NCBI GenBank assembly: GCA_934121885.1
Contig: CAKOVH010000001.1
Coordinates: forward strand, 1-64,000
Reading direction: 5' to 3'
Length of the DNA stretch: 64,000 bases
DNA from: an uncultured Clostridia bacterium
GTDB taxonomy: Bacteria > Bacillota > Clostridia > TANB77 > CAG-508
Shown here: positions 27,651 through 37,795 of the stretch, in pieces
How positions within the stretch are numbered: position 1 is the stretch's first letter
How the letters are laid out: each line of letters begins with the position of its first letter
Position numbers and translations under genes: made by a program
The notes under the pieces: model-generated
Told to the model about the DNA's origin: nothing
The model's database searches: none
The model's input: the letters and a program-made list of their open reading frames with translations, nothing else

Positions 27651-29671
27651 TTATTTATTTGCTTGTGCTTGCCAAGCTAAAATTGGATATCCTCTGTTTA
27701 TATTCTTTGTATCTGCTACGAATGCATTGTCTCCATTTATTACTGACAAAACATCTGGCAAAGTACTACTTTCATTTACTGTTAAAGTACTATCTGCCGT
27801 ATATCCTATACCACTACCTGCTGTTCCTGTTAAATAAGAACAATTTGTTAAAGTTATATTATTTGAGGATCTATTGTATATATGCCCAATAATTCCTCCT
27901 TTATTAGTAGTACCTGTAATATTACCTCTATTGTAACAATTATTAATTACTGCATTACAATCTAAATCTCCAATTATCCCCCCTGAATAATAGCCTGTTC
28001 CAATTGTTGCTATGTTATAACAATTACTCATTTCTAAAGTTCCCAAAAGAGCATAGCCTACAATTCCACCAACATAACCATTTTCACACTGAATTGTTCC
28101 AGCATTATAACAATTTTTTATTTTTGCATTATTAAAAGAAGTTATTCCTCCAACCATAGAGCCATTTTCTGCTGAAACTGATGCTATATTATAACAATTT
28201 TCGATACTCTTTATCCCTGAAGATGCTGCACCAACTATTCCTCCTGCTCTTCCATTCCCATTACTATCTTTATAGCCAAAAATATTTCCAGAAACATAAC
28301 ATTTACTTATCAGTTTAATATTGTCTCCAGCTCCAACAATTCCTCCAGCATTTATTCCGTTTTATGCTTGCATTTTTTAAACCAACATTTTCTATCTTTG
28401 CCAAAGTATTCCCATTTAGATATCCAAATAACCCCTGATAAAATTCATTTGGCTTATTTATATATAGTCCGCTTATAGTGTGCCCTTGTCCATTAAACGT
28501 TCCTGCAAAAACTGTATTAGAAGCATTCTTAGCACATATTGGTATCCATTCTTCTGCATTGCTATCAAATGTTACTGTTCCGTCACTTGCTACTGTATAT
28601 TTTCCTGGGTTTAGGTCTATATCTGCCGTTAAGACTACTTTTGCATTATTATAAGTATTACCTGCATTTACATTGTCTCTAAATGTTTTTAATTCATCTG
28701 CATTTGATATTTCTGTTATGTCTTCAACAGTTACTTCACACTCTGCCTTAAGGTTTGTATTTTTAGTTGATGTTACTGTTATTTTTGTTGTTCCCGCTTT
28801 TAATCCTTTTATTATTCCGTTACTATCTACTGTTGCTATTGTTTTATTACTTGAATCCCATGTTACATCTTTATAGGTTGCATTACTTGGTGTGTAACTT
28901 ACTGTTAATGTTTCTGTTTTATTTGTATATATTGTTGTTTCTGTTTTATTTAAGCTTATACCTGCTAATTCTATTGCCTTTACCGTTACTGTACATGTAT
29001 CTTTTATGCTCTCATCTTCTGTTGATTCTATGGTTATTTCTGTTGTTCCCTCTTTTATGCCTGTTACTACTCCATTGTTTACTGTTGCTATTTCTTCGTT
29101 TGCACTTGTATATTTTATAAATCTTTTACTTGCATTGTTTGGTGTTAGTTTTAAATCTACCACCTTTCCTTCTCCTATATATACTTCTATATTCTTATTT
29201 GTTACTTCTATTTTTTCTGGATATACTGGCTCGGCTTTTCCTTGTGATATTATTTCTAATGTTTCTCTATTTACCCAAAATAACCATCCATCTACTTCTA
29301 CTTCATAATACTTTGGATCTGTTGCTACACTTGTTGGTCCTAGTTCACTTAATTTTGTACATAAATATGCGTCTTTTGCATCTGTTTCTCTTATATTTTT
29401 CATCTGTACATCTATCACATATTCTTCTAACTTCATTGTTAGTTTTTCTTTTGCCTTTGACTCTTTAGCCACATCACTTGACTGTTCTGCTCTTTTTATT
29501 AATCCTCCTTCTCCAAATACTACATTAATACTTACTGTTGCTAGGATTATTAGTAGTATTATCGTTACTACTAGTGCTATTAAGGTTATTCCGTTTGTTT
29601 CCTGTTTTTTGCTTCTTCATTATGTTTTTCATTCTTTCTACTTCTCCCTTCCTTTGTTTTTCTTGTTTCAT
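27651..29671 (-). CDS. Surface protein with BIG2 and GLUG repeats, read through two +1 shifts at CGG
   Basis: About 672 residues after two frame changes. A charged leader (MKQEKQRKGEVERM...) ends at CGG 29593-29591; skipping C gives GGA and the helix GITLIALVVTIILLIILAT, a prepilin-like anchor. Then come two bacterial Ig-like (BIG2) domains and a segment with GTFNGQGHTISGLYI, until CGG 28359-28357. Skipping C there again gives GGA ATA AAT, and GLUG-type repeats (GGIVG, NCYNAGTI) follow to 27651. Start ATG 29671 has AGGAGG upstream. The +1 frame of the anchor has stops upstream and no start codon, so a shift is needed. It is probably surface exposed, with adhesive function inferred. Confidence 0.85.
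28357..28359 (-). other. Second CGG +1 recoding site in the BIG2/GLUG gene
   Basis: Minus strand frame 0: GCA AGC ATA AAA CGG AAT; after the skip GGA ATA AAT GCT GGA GGA, which begins the GGIVGAG repeat. An A insertion in the A-run is an alternative at this one site. Confidence 0.7.
29591..29593 (-). other. First CGG +1 recoding site in the BIG2/GLUG gene
   Basis: Minus strand frame 0: GGA AAC AAA CGG AAT AAC; after skipping C: GGA ATA ACC TTA ATA GCA (GITLIA). The paralog at 48356-48358 has the same site. Confidence 0.8.
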
Positions 29672-29708
29672 TTCTAAACATTCCTCCTATCTTTCTTTTT
29701 AAGCACAC

Positions 29709-29788
29709 AAAAAACAGACTACTTTGCTTTTATGCAATAATAGCCTGTTTTATTTTTATATCACAATTAGAGGCATCTTTTGCCTCTA
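29709..29788 (-). promoter_or_regulatory. Structured leader with attenuator-like hairpins, copy 1
   Basis: The transcript would first fold TAGAGGCA/TGCCTCTA (29788-29768), then a long hairpin with AAACAG and CTGTTT arms (29753-29709) followed by TTTTTTG, a terminator ahead of the gene. It resembles an attenuator, but I cannot match it to a known riboswitch class. Confidence 0.55.
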
Positions 29789-29811
29789 GTTTTATTATTT
29801 TATTAGAATAT

Positions 29812-29855
<44 letters not shown>

Positions 29856-30028
29856 GAGTATCAACGGTTTTGAGTTTTTGCATTTTCTTGCGTGCTCCTT
29901 TTATTTCTTTTTAGCTTTTGCTTATTCTTATTTTACACATAATTTTTTACTTTGTAAATACATTTTTATTTAAAATTTGATTATATTATGATACAATATT
30001 TCAAAATTAAATTATTAGGAGAATATAA

Positions 30029-30742
30029 ATGACAAGTTTTGCTTTAAAATTAATTGCAGTAATTTCAATGTTTTGTGATCACTTGGGAGATGCATTTACA
30101 AGAAAGTATAGTTTTTTTAATTTAATTGGTAGAATTGCTTTTCCAATATTTGCATTTACATTGTCACAAGGTTATATACATACCAAAAATAGAAAAAAAT
30201 ATTTTATTAGACTTACTATATTTGCCTTAATTTCACAAATTCCATTTTCACTGTTTTTAAATAAATTTTTACCTACATCAGATACTATTTTAAATATTGG
30301 TTTTACTTTGTTACTTGGTTTTATTAGTATGGTTTCTTATGATTATTTTTCTAACATAGATAGTGCAAAATTAGATTATAAATTATTTGGTGTAAAAATA
30401 AAAAATATGATTGGAGTATTAAGTGCTATTTCAATTGCTTCTATTGGTCAATTAATACATGTTGATTATGGCTTTTTCGGTGTTATTGTTCCTTTTACAT
30501 TTTATTTGTTAAAAGACCATAAAATATCAATGTTTATATCATATATTATTCTTTGTATTTTTAGATACGGTTATATGATACTTTTAAATGGATTTCACAT
30601 GGTTTATATTAGACTTTTAATTTGTACAATTACACCAATATTTCTAATATTATTATATAACGGAAAACAAGGAATAAAAATAAAATACTTACTTTATATT
30701 TTTTATCCGCTTCATTTAATGCTTTTATATTTGTTTTTATAA
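30029..30742 (+). CDS. TraX-like membrane protein
   Basis: A 237-residue polytopic membrane protein with about eight helices, matching the TraX family: LKLIAVISMFCDHLGDAF, RIGRIAFPIFAFTLSQGY, and HMVYIRLLICTI. Family members include the F-plasmid pilin acetylase TraX and chromosomal proteins of unknown acyl-transfer function. No plasmid transfer genes are nearby, so this is probably a chromosomal acyltransferase. Start ATG follows TTAGGAG. It is monocistronic and divergent from the surface-protein leader. Confidence 0.85.
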   Translation: MTSFALKLIAVISMFCDHLGDAFTRKYSFFNLIGRIAFPIFAFTLSQGYIHTKNRKKYFIRLTIFALISQIPFSLFLNKFLPTSDTILNIGFTLLLGFISMVSYDYFSNIDSAKLDYKLFGVKIKNMIGVLSAISIASIGQLIHVDYGFFGVIVPFTFYLLKDHKISMFISYIILCIFRYGYMILLNGFHMVYIRLLICTITPIFLILLYNGKQGIKIKYLLYIFYPLHLMLLYLFL

Positions 30743-30771
30743 GAAAAGTAGCTTCGCCACATATACAAAAA

Positions 30772-30812
30772 GAAAAATGCCTAAAGTTTGTATACTTTTA
30801 GGCATTTTTCTT
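30772..30812. terminator. Bidirectional terminator
   Basis: AAAAATGCCTAAA pairs with TTTAGGCATTTTT, with A/T runs on both sides. It serves the TraX gene and the convergent CmpB-like gene, whose last codons it overlaps. Confidence 0.85.
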
Positions 30813-31532
30813 TTTACTTTTTATTTCTTCTTTAATTTCATCTGTCTTTCTTTTAATCTCTTCTTTTTTCTTTTTCAAAATTGTTTGTAAATTTGGATAT
30901 GCATTAATCAATCTTCTATTTAATGCAGATTTATTTCTTAATATTTCTTTTACTTTTGCTGTTATTTCTTCTGTATTATCCATTGTTTTAGCTTCTTTAT
31001 TAAGTTTTGTTGATGTTGTTCTAACATTTGAAACTACTTTTAATGATACTATTCCATCAATTGTAAATATTACAAATAGTACTATAGCTATAACATTCAA
31101 AATATTATCTGGTATATTTTTTAATCCATTTAATATTATTGGATTTGTGATGTACATAATTGTTAAACCTAAAAGTCCAAAAGGAACTAATGTTTCCAAG
31201 CAAATACGGCCATTTATATTATATTTTCTTTTGCTATAATCCCACCATCTTGCATGAAAAAGTTTTTCCATTACATAGCTTGTTAAATACTCTAAAACTC
31301 CACAAGTTATCATAGACATAAAAAATAATACTATCCAATCTGCTATATACCTTTTAAGCAATATTGTAATAAAGATTGCTCCCCATCCGTAAATAGGACA
31401 ATAGGGACCTATCATAAAGCCCCTATTAATAAACTTTTTAGCTTCAAAAGATTTGCAAGTTACTTCCATAATCCAACCTGCAACTGAATATATCATAAAT
31501 AATAAAAAATAAGTAACTATGTTATATTCCAA
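30798..31532 (-). CDS. CmpB-like putative ABC transporter permease
   Basis: A 244-residue membrane protein with five or six helices, of the CmpB family of putative permeases common in Firmicutes. Signature regions are YSVAGWIMEVTCKSFEAKKF, INRGFMIGPYCPIYGWGA and HARWWDYSKRKYNINGRICL. The C-terminal 75 residues form a charged coiled coil (EILRNKSALNRRLINAYPNL, then Lys/Glu). No ATPase partner is adjacent. It follows glmU by 26 bases on the same strand, so co-transcription is likely. Confidence 0.85.
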   Translation of the reverse strand: MEYNIVTYFLLFMIYSVAGWIMEVTCKSFEAKKFINRGFMIGPYCPIYGWGAIFITILLKRYIADWIVLFFMSMITCGVLEYLTSYVMEKLFHARWWDYSKRKYNINGRICLETLVPFGLLGLTIMYITNPIILNGLKNIPDNILNVIAIVLFVIFTIDGIVSLKVVSNVRTTSTKLNKEAKTMDNTEEITAKVKEILRNKSALNRRLINAYPNLQTILKKKKEEIKRKTDEIKEEIKSKKKNA

Positions 31533-31558
31533 TTTAATTCTCCTCTACTCTTTAGTTA

Positions 31559-32824
31559 TTAGTTATTTTTATTCCATCCTTCTTTGTTTACTTGACGTTC
31601 TCTTGCAATTGCTAAAGCATGTGCAGGAACATCATCTGTAATTGTGGAACCTGCTGCTACGAAAGTATTATCTCCTAAAGTTACAGGAGCTACTAGGTTT
31701 GTATTTGAACCGATAAATGAATGATTTCCTATAATAGTTTTACTCTTATGTAGTCCATCATAATTACATGTTATTGTACCACATCCAATATTACACTTCT
31801 CGCCAATTTCACAGTCACCCATATATGATAAGTGAGGTACTTTTGTTCCTTCACCTATAATTGCTTTCTTTATTTCAACAAAACTTCCTATTTTTACTTT
31901 ATTTGCTAATCTACATCCTTCACGAATATATGCATTTGGTCCAATATCGCAATCTTCACCAATTACAACATCTGATTTAATTGTTGTATTTGGATGAATA
32001 ATTGTGTCCATTCCTATTTCTACATCATCATAAATATATGTTGTATTTATATCTTCTATTGTAACACCCTTTTTCATAAATTCTGTATTAATACGCATTT
32101 GAAGTACCTTTGTTAAAAGTTCTAGTTGAACTCTATCATTTACTCCCAAAATTTCTGTGTTATCTTCAACAACAACAGCTCCTGTTTTTAAACCTTTTTT
32201 ATTCATTATTTCAATAACATCTGTTAAATAATATTCTCCTTGAGCATTATTTGGTTTAATTTCCTTTAAAGCATCTAATAATGCTTCAATATCAAAACAG
32301 TAAATTCCTGCGTTGATTTCTTTTATAAGTTTTTGTTCATCACTTGTATCTTTTTCTTCTACAATACCTTTAACATTGCCACCTTCATCTCTTACAATTC
32401 TTCCATATCCTGTTGGATTATCATATATTGCTGTAAGTAATGTTGCAGCTTCTTTATTTTCTATACTTTTATTTAATAATTTATTTAAAGTCTCTGGTCT
32501 TAGTATTGGAACATCTCCATTTAATACTAAAACTTTACCTTTTTTTCCTTCTAAATATTTTGTAGCTTGCATAACAGCATGACCTGTTCCTAGCATTTCC
32601 TCTTGAACAGCATAGCTTACACTATCTTCTAAAACTCCCATTACAGCTTCTTTCATATAGCCAACAACAGCCACAATATTATGTACTCCTGCTTTTTTTG
32701 CATTTTCAACTGCTCTTTTTACAATTTCTTTTCCATAAATTTTTTGAACTAATTTTGAACTTTTTGATTTCATTCTTGTTCCTTTTCCTGCAGCCATTAC
32801 AATTGCCATCATATCATTTTCCAT
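31559..32824 (-). CDS. glmU: Bifunctional UDP-GlcNAc pyrophosphorylase / GlcN-1-P acetyltransferase GlmU
   Basis: GlmU makes UDP-GlcNAc for peptidoglycan. The N-terminal uridyltransferase has MAAGKGTRMKSKSSKLVQ, LGTGHAVMQA and VLNGDVPIL; the C-terminal left-handed beta helix carries hexapeptides (IGPNAYIREGCRL, GTITCNYDGLHKSKTIIGNH). At 421 residues it is about 30 shorter than the Bacillus enzyme, mainly at the C-terminus. Start MENDMMAIVMAAG is preceded by AAAGGATTG. Confidence 0.96.
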   Translation of the reverse strand: MENDMMAIVMAAGKGTRMKSKSSKLVQKIYGKEIVKRAVENAKKAGVHNIVAVVGYMKEAVMGVLEDSVSYAVQEEMLGTGHAVMQATKYLEGKKGKVLVLNGDVPILRPETLNKLLNKSIENKEAATLLTAIYDNPTGYGRIVRDEGGNVKGIVEEKDTSDEQKLIKEINAGIYCFDIEALLDALKEIKPNNAQGEYYLTDVIEIMNKKGLKTGAVVVEDNTEILGVNDRVQLELLTKVLQMRINTEFMKKGVTIEDINTTYIYDDVEIGMDTIIHPNTTIKSDVVIGEDCDIGPNAYIREGCRLANKVKIGSFVEIKKAIIGEGTKVPHLSYMGDCEIGEKCNIGCGTITCNYDGLHKSKTIIGNHSFIGSNTNLVAPVTLGDNTFVAAGSTITDDVPAHALAIARERQVNKEGWNKNN

Positions 32825-33028
32825 AGTTTTTCAATCCTTTCTAATTAAACCATTTTTTCATTATTTAATATATATTTTATTCAATTTTTTTCAAATTGCC
32901 CTTATTGTATCACATATTAAAAAATTAATCAAATTTTTTATAAAAATAGTCATAAGGTATGAATTTGTCTAATATACATTAATTAAAGTTTCGTACAAAC
33001 ATTTTTTAAGGAGGGTTTATTTGTTATT

Positions 33029-34511
33029 ATGGATGAAAATTTAAAATTATATCAAGATATAGCCGATCGTACTCAGGGAGACATCTATGTTGGTGTTGTT
33101 GGTCCTGTTCGTACGCGGAAAATCTACATTTATTAAAAAATTTATGGATTTACTCGTTATTCCTAACATTGATAATGAGTACAAGAAAGAAAGAGCTAGA
33201 GATGAACTACCTCAAAGTGCTGGTGGAAGAACCATCATGACTACTGAACCAAAATTTATACCTAATGAAGCAGTTGAAATAACTGTTGGTGATAATTTAA
33301 AATTAAAAACTCGTTTAGTAGATTGTGTTGGTTATTTAGTAAATAATGCAATTGGATATTTAGAGGATGATATGCCACGAATGGTAAAAACTCCATGGTT
33401 TGATGAAGAAATACCTTTTGAGCAAGCTGCTGAAATTGGAACTAAAAAGGTTATTCAAGAACATTCAACTATTGGAATATTAGTTACAACAGATGGTTCA
33501 ATTACAGATATTCCAAGAGAAGATTACATAGATGCTGAAGAAAGAGTTGTAAGTGAACTAAAAGAACTTAATAAACCTTTTGTTATTGTATTAAACTCTG
33601 ATGATCCTTTTTCAGACTATACAAAATCACTTGCTCGTAAATTAGAGGATAAATATGAAACTCCTGTAATACCTACAAATTGTTCTGAACTTGATATGGA
33701 AGATATAGAGGATATATTTGGAAGAATATTATATGAATTTCCAATTGAAAGAATTAATATAAACTTTCCAAAGTGGGTTGATGGTATTCCAGCATCACAT
33801 CCTTTAAAAGAAGAATTATTTAGTGAAATGAAGGATGCTTTTGAAGGCGTTAAAATACTAAAGCAAATTGATGGTAGCGTTGCAAAACTTCAAAATACAA
33901 AAATTATTACAAAAACAACCGTTGATGAAATAAAACTTGGAAATGGTAGTGTAAATATTTCTATTAATCTACTTGATGAATTATTCTATAAAGTTTTAAC
34001 AGAAATATCTGGTGTTCAAATTACAAACGAGGCAGATTTATTTTCTACTATTACAACATTTGCAAATACAAAACGTGAATATGATAAAATTGCTAGTGCC
34101 TTAGAGCAAGTAAAAGCTACCGGATATGGTATTGTAACTCCAACAATTGATGAATTAATTTTAGAGGAACCTGAAATTGTAAAACAAGGCTCACGCTTTG
34201 GTGTAAAGCTAAAAGCACGTGCCCCATCAGTTCACTTAATTAAAGCTGAAATAGAAACTGAAGTATCTCCACTTGTTGGAAGTGAGAAACAATCTGAGGA
34301 ATTGGTTAATTACCTTCTTTCTGAGTTTGAAAATAACCCTGAAAAGATTTGGGAATCAAACATTTTTGGAAAGAGTTTGCACGAACTTGTAAACGAAGGA
34401 TTACAAAACAAATTATCAAAAATGCCGGAAGATGCACAAGCAAAACTTCAAGAAACTTTAGAAAGAATTGTAAATGAAGGTAGTGGTGGACTAATTTGTA
34501 TTATATTATAA
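33029..34511 (+). CDS. spoIVA: Stage IV sporulation protein A, spore coat ATPase, read through a +1 shift at CGG
   Basis: SpoIVA polymerises with ATP on the forespore surface to form the coat base. Frame 1 starts ATG 33029 (MDENLKLYQDIADRTQGDIY) after AAGGAGG and runs 29 codons to CGG 33116-33118. Skipping C reads GGA AAA TCT ACA, giving GPVRTGKST, the Walker A loop. The second frame carries the rest: GGRTIMTTEPKFIP (Walker B-like region), TTDGSITDIPREDY, and the C-terminal assembly domain. Total about 493 residues, equal to the Bacillus protein. The short frame 1 peptide alone would be useless, so shifting is needed. Confidence 0.95.
33116..33118 (+). other. CGG +1 recoding site in spoIVA
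   Basis: Frame 0: CGT ACG CGG AAA ATC; after skipping C: CGT ACG GGA AAA TCT, restoring VRTGKST. Confidence 0.88.
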
Positions 34512-34512
34512 T

Positions 34513-34548
34513 AAAAAAGGTTATGGTATCAATCCATAACCTTTTTTT
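34513..34548 (+). terminator. Terminator after spoIVA
   Basis: AAAAAAGGTTATGG pairs with CCATAACCTTTTTTT. Confidence 0.85.
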
Positions 34549-34556
34549 GTATAGTA

Positions 34557-34587
34557 AAAACACAGTAAAGAAAATCTTTACTGTGTT
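34557..34587 (-). terminator. Terminator of the SPFH operon
   Basis: AAACACAGTAAAGA pairs with TCTTTACTGTGTTT, ending the minus-strand operon. Confidence 0.75.
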
Positions 34588-34608
34588 TGTATATTTTTAC
34601 TACTTAAA

Positions 34609-35820
34609 TTATTTTAGTTTATTTCCACATTTTGAACAGAATTTAGCATTATCATCTGCTTTTTCTCCACATTCTGTGCAGAATCTTGCTTTACTTGCTT
34701 CTTGTTGTGGTTGCTCTTGTGCTTGTTCTTCTTGTTTTGCTTCTGGTGTTGGTTGTTCTTGTGCTGGCTCACTTGGTTGTTCTTGAACTGGTTGTGCAGG
34801 TTGATTAGATTGTTGGTATTGAGGTTGTTGATTATTTTGATTTTGCCATGGTCCTTGTGCTACTCCTCCCATCATTCCTCCTGTTGCCATATTCATCATT
34901 CCAATTCCCATAAATCCTTGTGCTGCTCCATTACTATTATTTGCTGCACCTTTAACTGCATCAGCATATGCACCAACAAGTCTTCCTTGTTGCATACTTG
35001 CATTTGAACTTAATTCGTAATCGTCTATCTTCTTTTCAGATTCTTCGTCTAATGTAACTGATTCAACAGCAAATCCTACTAATGATATTCCTCTTTCTCT
35101 TATTTTTTCATCAAATACTCTTTCATCCATTATCTCTTTTATTTCATCTGTTTGACTTGGTAATTCTAGAACTGGTACTTTATGTACAGAATTTCCTAAC
35201 TCATTTAACACATTTTGGAATGATGCAATAACCTCTGTTCTTATTTGTTCAATTACAAGGTCTTTTCTATATATATCAGCTGTTCCTGACATAACATTCA
35301 TAAATAATGCTGGGTTTGATATTTTAAATGTGTATTTTCCAAAGCATTTAACACTTACTCTTAAAGGAGTAACTGTTCCTGTCATTTGGTTTGGTATTGG
35401 ATGTGACCAATCTTGATATGGAACTGGTGCAGGTGTACCAAACTTATTATCTACTATTTCTTTTATATTAAAGAAAAACACTGCCTGTTGTTTTGCTGTT
35501 GCACCATTGTATGTAAATCTTTGCCACATTTCTTTGAATACAGCTCCAAATTGTCCTGCAAAGAAAGATGGTGTTGAAGAACTATCAAAAGTATAAGCTC
35601 CTTCTTCAGCTGTTGCATCTATAACTCTACCATTATCATATATAATAGCACATTGTCCTGGTGCTACTATAATTGTACTTTTGTTTGAAATAACGCCATT
35701 TGGTGTTGTCTTTTTAACCATTAATACATCATTTGGCATATTTTCGCATCTTATTGCTTCCTTCCATTGATCTTGCATAGTGCTTCCTATTGCACCAATT
35801 GCTGCTTTAATTAATCCCAT
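34609..35820 (-). CDS. SPFH (band 7) domain protein with C-terminal zinc ribbon
   Basis: A 403-residue protein resembling the YdjI/virion-core group of SPFH proteins. Residues about 20-265 are the SPFH domain (IIVAPGQCAIIYDNGRVIDA, KYTFKISNPALFMNV). A Gln/Pro-rich linker follows, then a four-cysteine ribbon at the end: FCTECGEKADDNAKFCSKCG. It probably organises or samples membranes under stress. It is the last gene of a three-gene operon with two zinc-ribbon/Tim44-like proteins. Confidence 0.85.
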   Translation of the reverse strand: MGLIKAAIGAIGSTMQDQWKEAIRCENMPNDVLMVKKTTPNGVISNKSTIIVAPGQCAIIYDNGRVIDATAEEGAYTFDSSSTPSFFAGQFGAVFKEMWQRFTYNGATAKQQAVFFFNIKEIVDNKFGTPAPVPYQDWSHPIPNQMTGTVTPLRVSVKCFGKYTFKISNPALFMNVMSGTADIYRKDLVIEQIRTEVIASFQNVLNELGNSVHKVPVLELPSQTDEIKEIMDERVFDEKIRERGISLVGFAVESVTLDEESEKKIDDYELSSNASMQQGRLVGAYADAVKGAANNSNGAAQGFMGIGMMNMATGGMMGGVAQGPWQNQNNQQPQYQQSNQPAQPVQEQPSEPAQEQPTPEAKQEEQAQEQPQQEASKARFCTECGEKADDNAKFCSKCGNKLK

Positions 35821-35838
35821 AATAAAACCTCCATTTTT

Positions 35839-36600
35839 TTATTTATAATCTTCTTTATATGATGACATTTTCCATAATTTTAAATTTATTGGTTCAAAAT
35901 GTGATGAGCAGTATGTACATTCTCCACCATTTAGTCCACTTAGTGGAGCACCACAATTTGGACAATTAACAACAATTATGTCTTTGTTTTTTAATTCAAC
36001 TTTTTGTTCATCATATACATATACAAATTGACTTGTATATCTAGTTTGTCTTTTAATATTATCCCATAAATCGTCTTTTTTGTCACTATTTTTGTAATAA
36101 TATTCTAAAGTTGTTGATATTTCGACCGTTGCCATTCCTCGTTTTTTTATATAACTTTTTATTGCATTTTCGTGAAATACAATATCATCATATTTTATAT
36201 CAACATTTCTTTCTTTTAAATCTATAATTTCCTCTTTTAATTTTGGTAACAATAATATTAAATCATCATCTTTTTCAATTCCAGCTAAAGACTTATTTTC
36301 AATAGCAGAAAATATTTTTCTTAAATTACTTTCTACTATTGAATATAATAAATCTTTATTAAAATCTGGAAAATCTCTTAAGATTTCAGGTTCAAGTAAC
36401 TTTGTAATTCCACTAACATTTTTTTGTCTATACGCATCTTCTTTAGCTATTTGTTTTGCATTCTTGGCAGCTCCAACTAAAGTTTTCATTTCATTAATTC
36501 CTACCATTTTGCCAACACTTTTTAATATTACTAGTGCAATTACTACTATTACTAAAACTATTCCTAATATTGCACCTAAAAATCCTAATAAAAATTCCAT
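35839..36600 (-). CDS. Tim44-like membrane protein with zinc ribbon
   Basis: From ATG 36600 (MEFLLGFLGAILGIVLVI) this is about 253 residues: an N-terminal membrane helix, a helical region, and a Tim44-type domain (KSYIKKRGMATVEISTTLEY, DLWDNIKRQTRYTSQFVYVY), then a ribbon CPNCGAPLSGLNGGECTYC. An earlier ATG at 36651 would overlap the upstream gene by 50 bases and lacks a ribosome site, so I prefer the later one. It lies 18 bases upstream of the SPFH gene. Confidence 0.75.
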   Translation of the reverse strand: MEFLLGFLGAILGIVLVIVVIALVILKSVGKMVGINEMKTLVGAAKNAKQIAKEDAYRQKNVSGITKLLEPEILRDFPDFNKDLLYSIVESNLRKIFSAIENKSLAGIEKDDDLILLLPKLKEEIIDLKERNVDIKYDDIVFHENAIKSYIKKRGMATVEISTTLEYYYKNSDKKDDLWDNIKRQTRYTSQFVYVYDEQKVELKNKDIIVVNCPNCGAPLSGLNGGECTYCSSHFEPINLKLWKMSSYKEDYK

Positions 36601-36601
36601 A

Positions 36602-37531
36602 TTACAATCCACGCGTTCCTTCAAGTCCTGAAAGTACCCAATCATGTTCACCTGTTGTTATAATGCTTCCACAATACTCACATTTTCCTGAACTTGTAAT
36701 CTTAGTTGGTGCACCGCAATTTGGACAATTTGTTGTATTGGTATCTGCTGTACCTTCTTTTGTCTTTACTCCAGCTTTTCTCATAAATGTTAATGTGTAA
36801 ACCATATAAATATCTTCATTTGGATTTCCTTGAACAACCTTCTTAGTGTCTTCTTCTATTGTATAATCTCTCATAGCTGCCTTTAATGTCATAACTATAA
36901 TTTCTTTATCTCCATCACGTCTGTAGCTATTTAAGTGTGTATGTCTTACACATATTTTTTCCATCATATTTATTTGTTTATGATCTATTAAATATTGTAA
37001 TTGACCTCTATGTTGTTCAAATAATTCACTGCTTTCAAGTGGTCTAATATCTTCCCACTTTCTATCCATCCATGCATTTTGTAGTTTTATAAATACCTCT
37101 CTACTCCATGCCATAAAGTTTTCTGCTGAGAACATCGGATCTACAGCCCTTACTTGTGCTTCTACACTGTTTGTATTGTCAGGACTTTGTTGTACTGTAT
37201 GTAATATATTATTAGTATTTGGTTTCTTAACATTGCTTATTACAAGCATAATTGCTACTATAATAATAAAACCAATTACTCCAACAAAACCTCCTCCTGA
37301 CGAATCATCACTTGATGATGAACTGTATGATGATCCCGAAGAACTATGTGATGATGAACTATGAGATGATGAACTATGTGATGATGATGACCCTGATGAT
37401 GAGCTTCCTCCACTATAACTTGAATGATATCCAACATCTGCTGTAGTTGGTCTTGCTAAAATTACACATGCAGTTATGACTAATGTAAGTAATATTACTA
37501 TTTTAGTTAAATTTTTAATAATTTTTTTCAT
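36602..37531 (-). CDS. Tim44-like protein with Ser-rich linker and zinc ribbon
   Basis: A 309-residue protein with a signal or first helix (residues 9-27), a Ser/His/Gly low-complexity stretch (about 38-77), a second membrane helix (VGVIGFIIIVAIMLVISNVK), a Tim44-like domain (SAENFMAWSREVFIKLQNAW), and a C-terminal ribbon CPNCGAPTKITSSGKCEYC. The same ribbon ends the next protein, so they probably arose by duplication. First gene of the SPFH operon. Function is inferred as membrane-quality related only. Confidence 0.8.
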   Translation of the reverse strand: MKKIIKNLTKIVILLTLVITACVILARPTTADVGYHSSYSGGSSSSGSSSSHSSSSHSSSSHSSSGSSYSSSSSDDSSGGGFVGVIGFIIIVAIMLVISNVKKPNTNNILHTVQQSPDNTNSVEAQVRAVDPMFSAENFMAWSREVFIKLQNAWMDRKWEDIRPLESSELFEQHRGQLQYLIDHKQINMMEKICVRHTHLNSYRRDGDKEIIVMTLKAAMRDYTIEEDTKKVVQGNPNEDIYMVYTLTFMRKAGVKTKEGTADTNTTNCPNCGAPTKITSSGKCEYCGSIITTGEHDWVLSGLEGTRGL

Positions 37532-37795
37532 TTTTATTCCCCTTCGTTTTATTTTTTTGTAAATGTTATTATCTTTTTCACCTCCTACGTACCTTTAATA
37601 AATTCATTTCATATTACCATATTAACATTGTTGTAATAAAAAAATCAAGTAATTTACAAAAATTTCGACAAAATATTTATTGGGTATTTTGTCAATTTAT
37701 ACCTTAATTTATTTTTATCCTGTTACAATACATAATTTAAAATATTTTGGAAAAAATATATCAAAATACACATAAAAAGGAAGCATAGTTAAATT

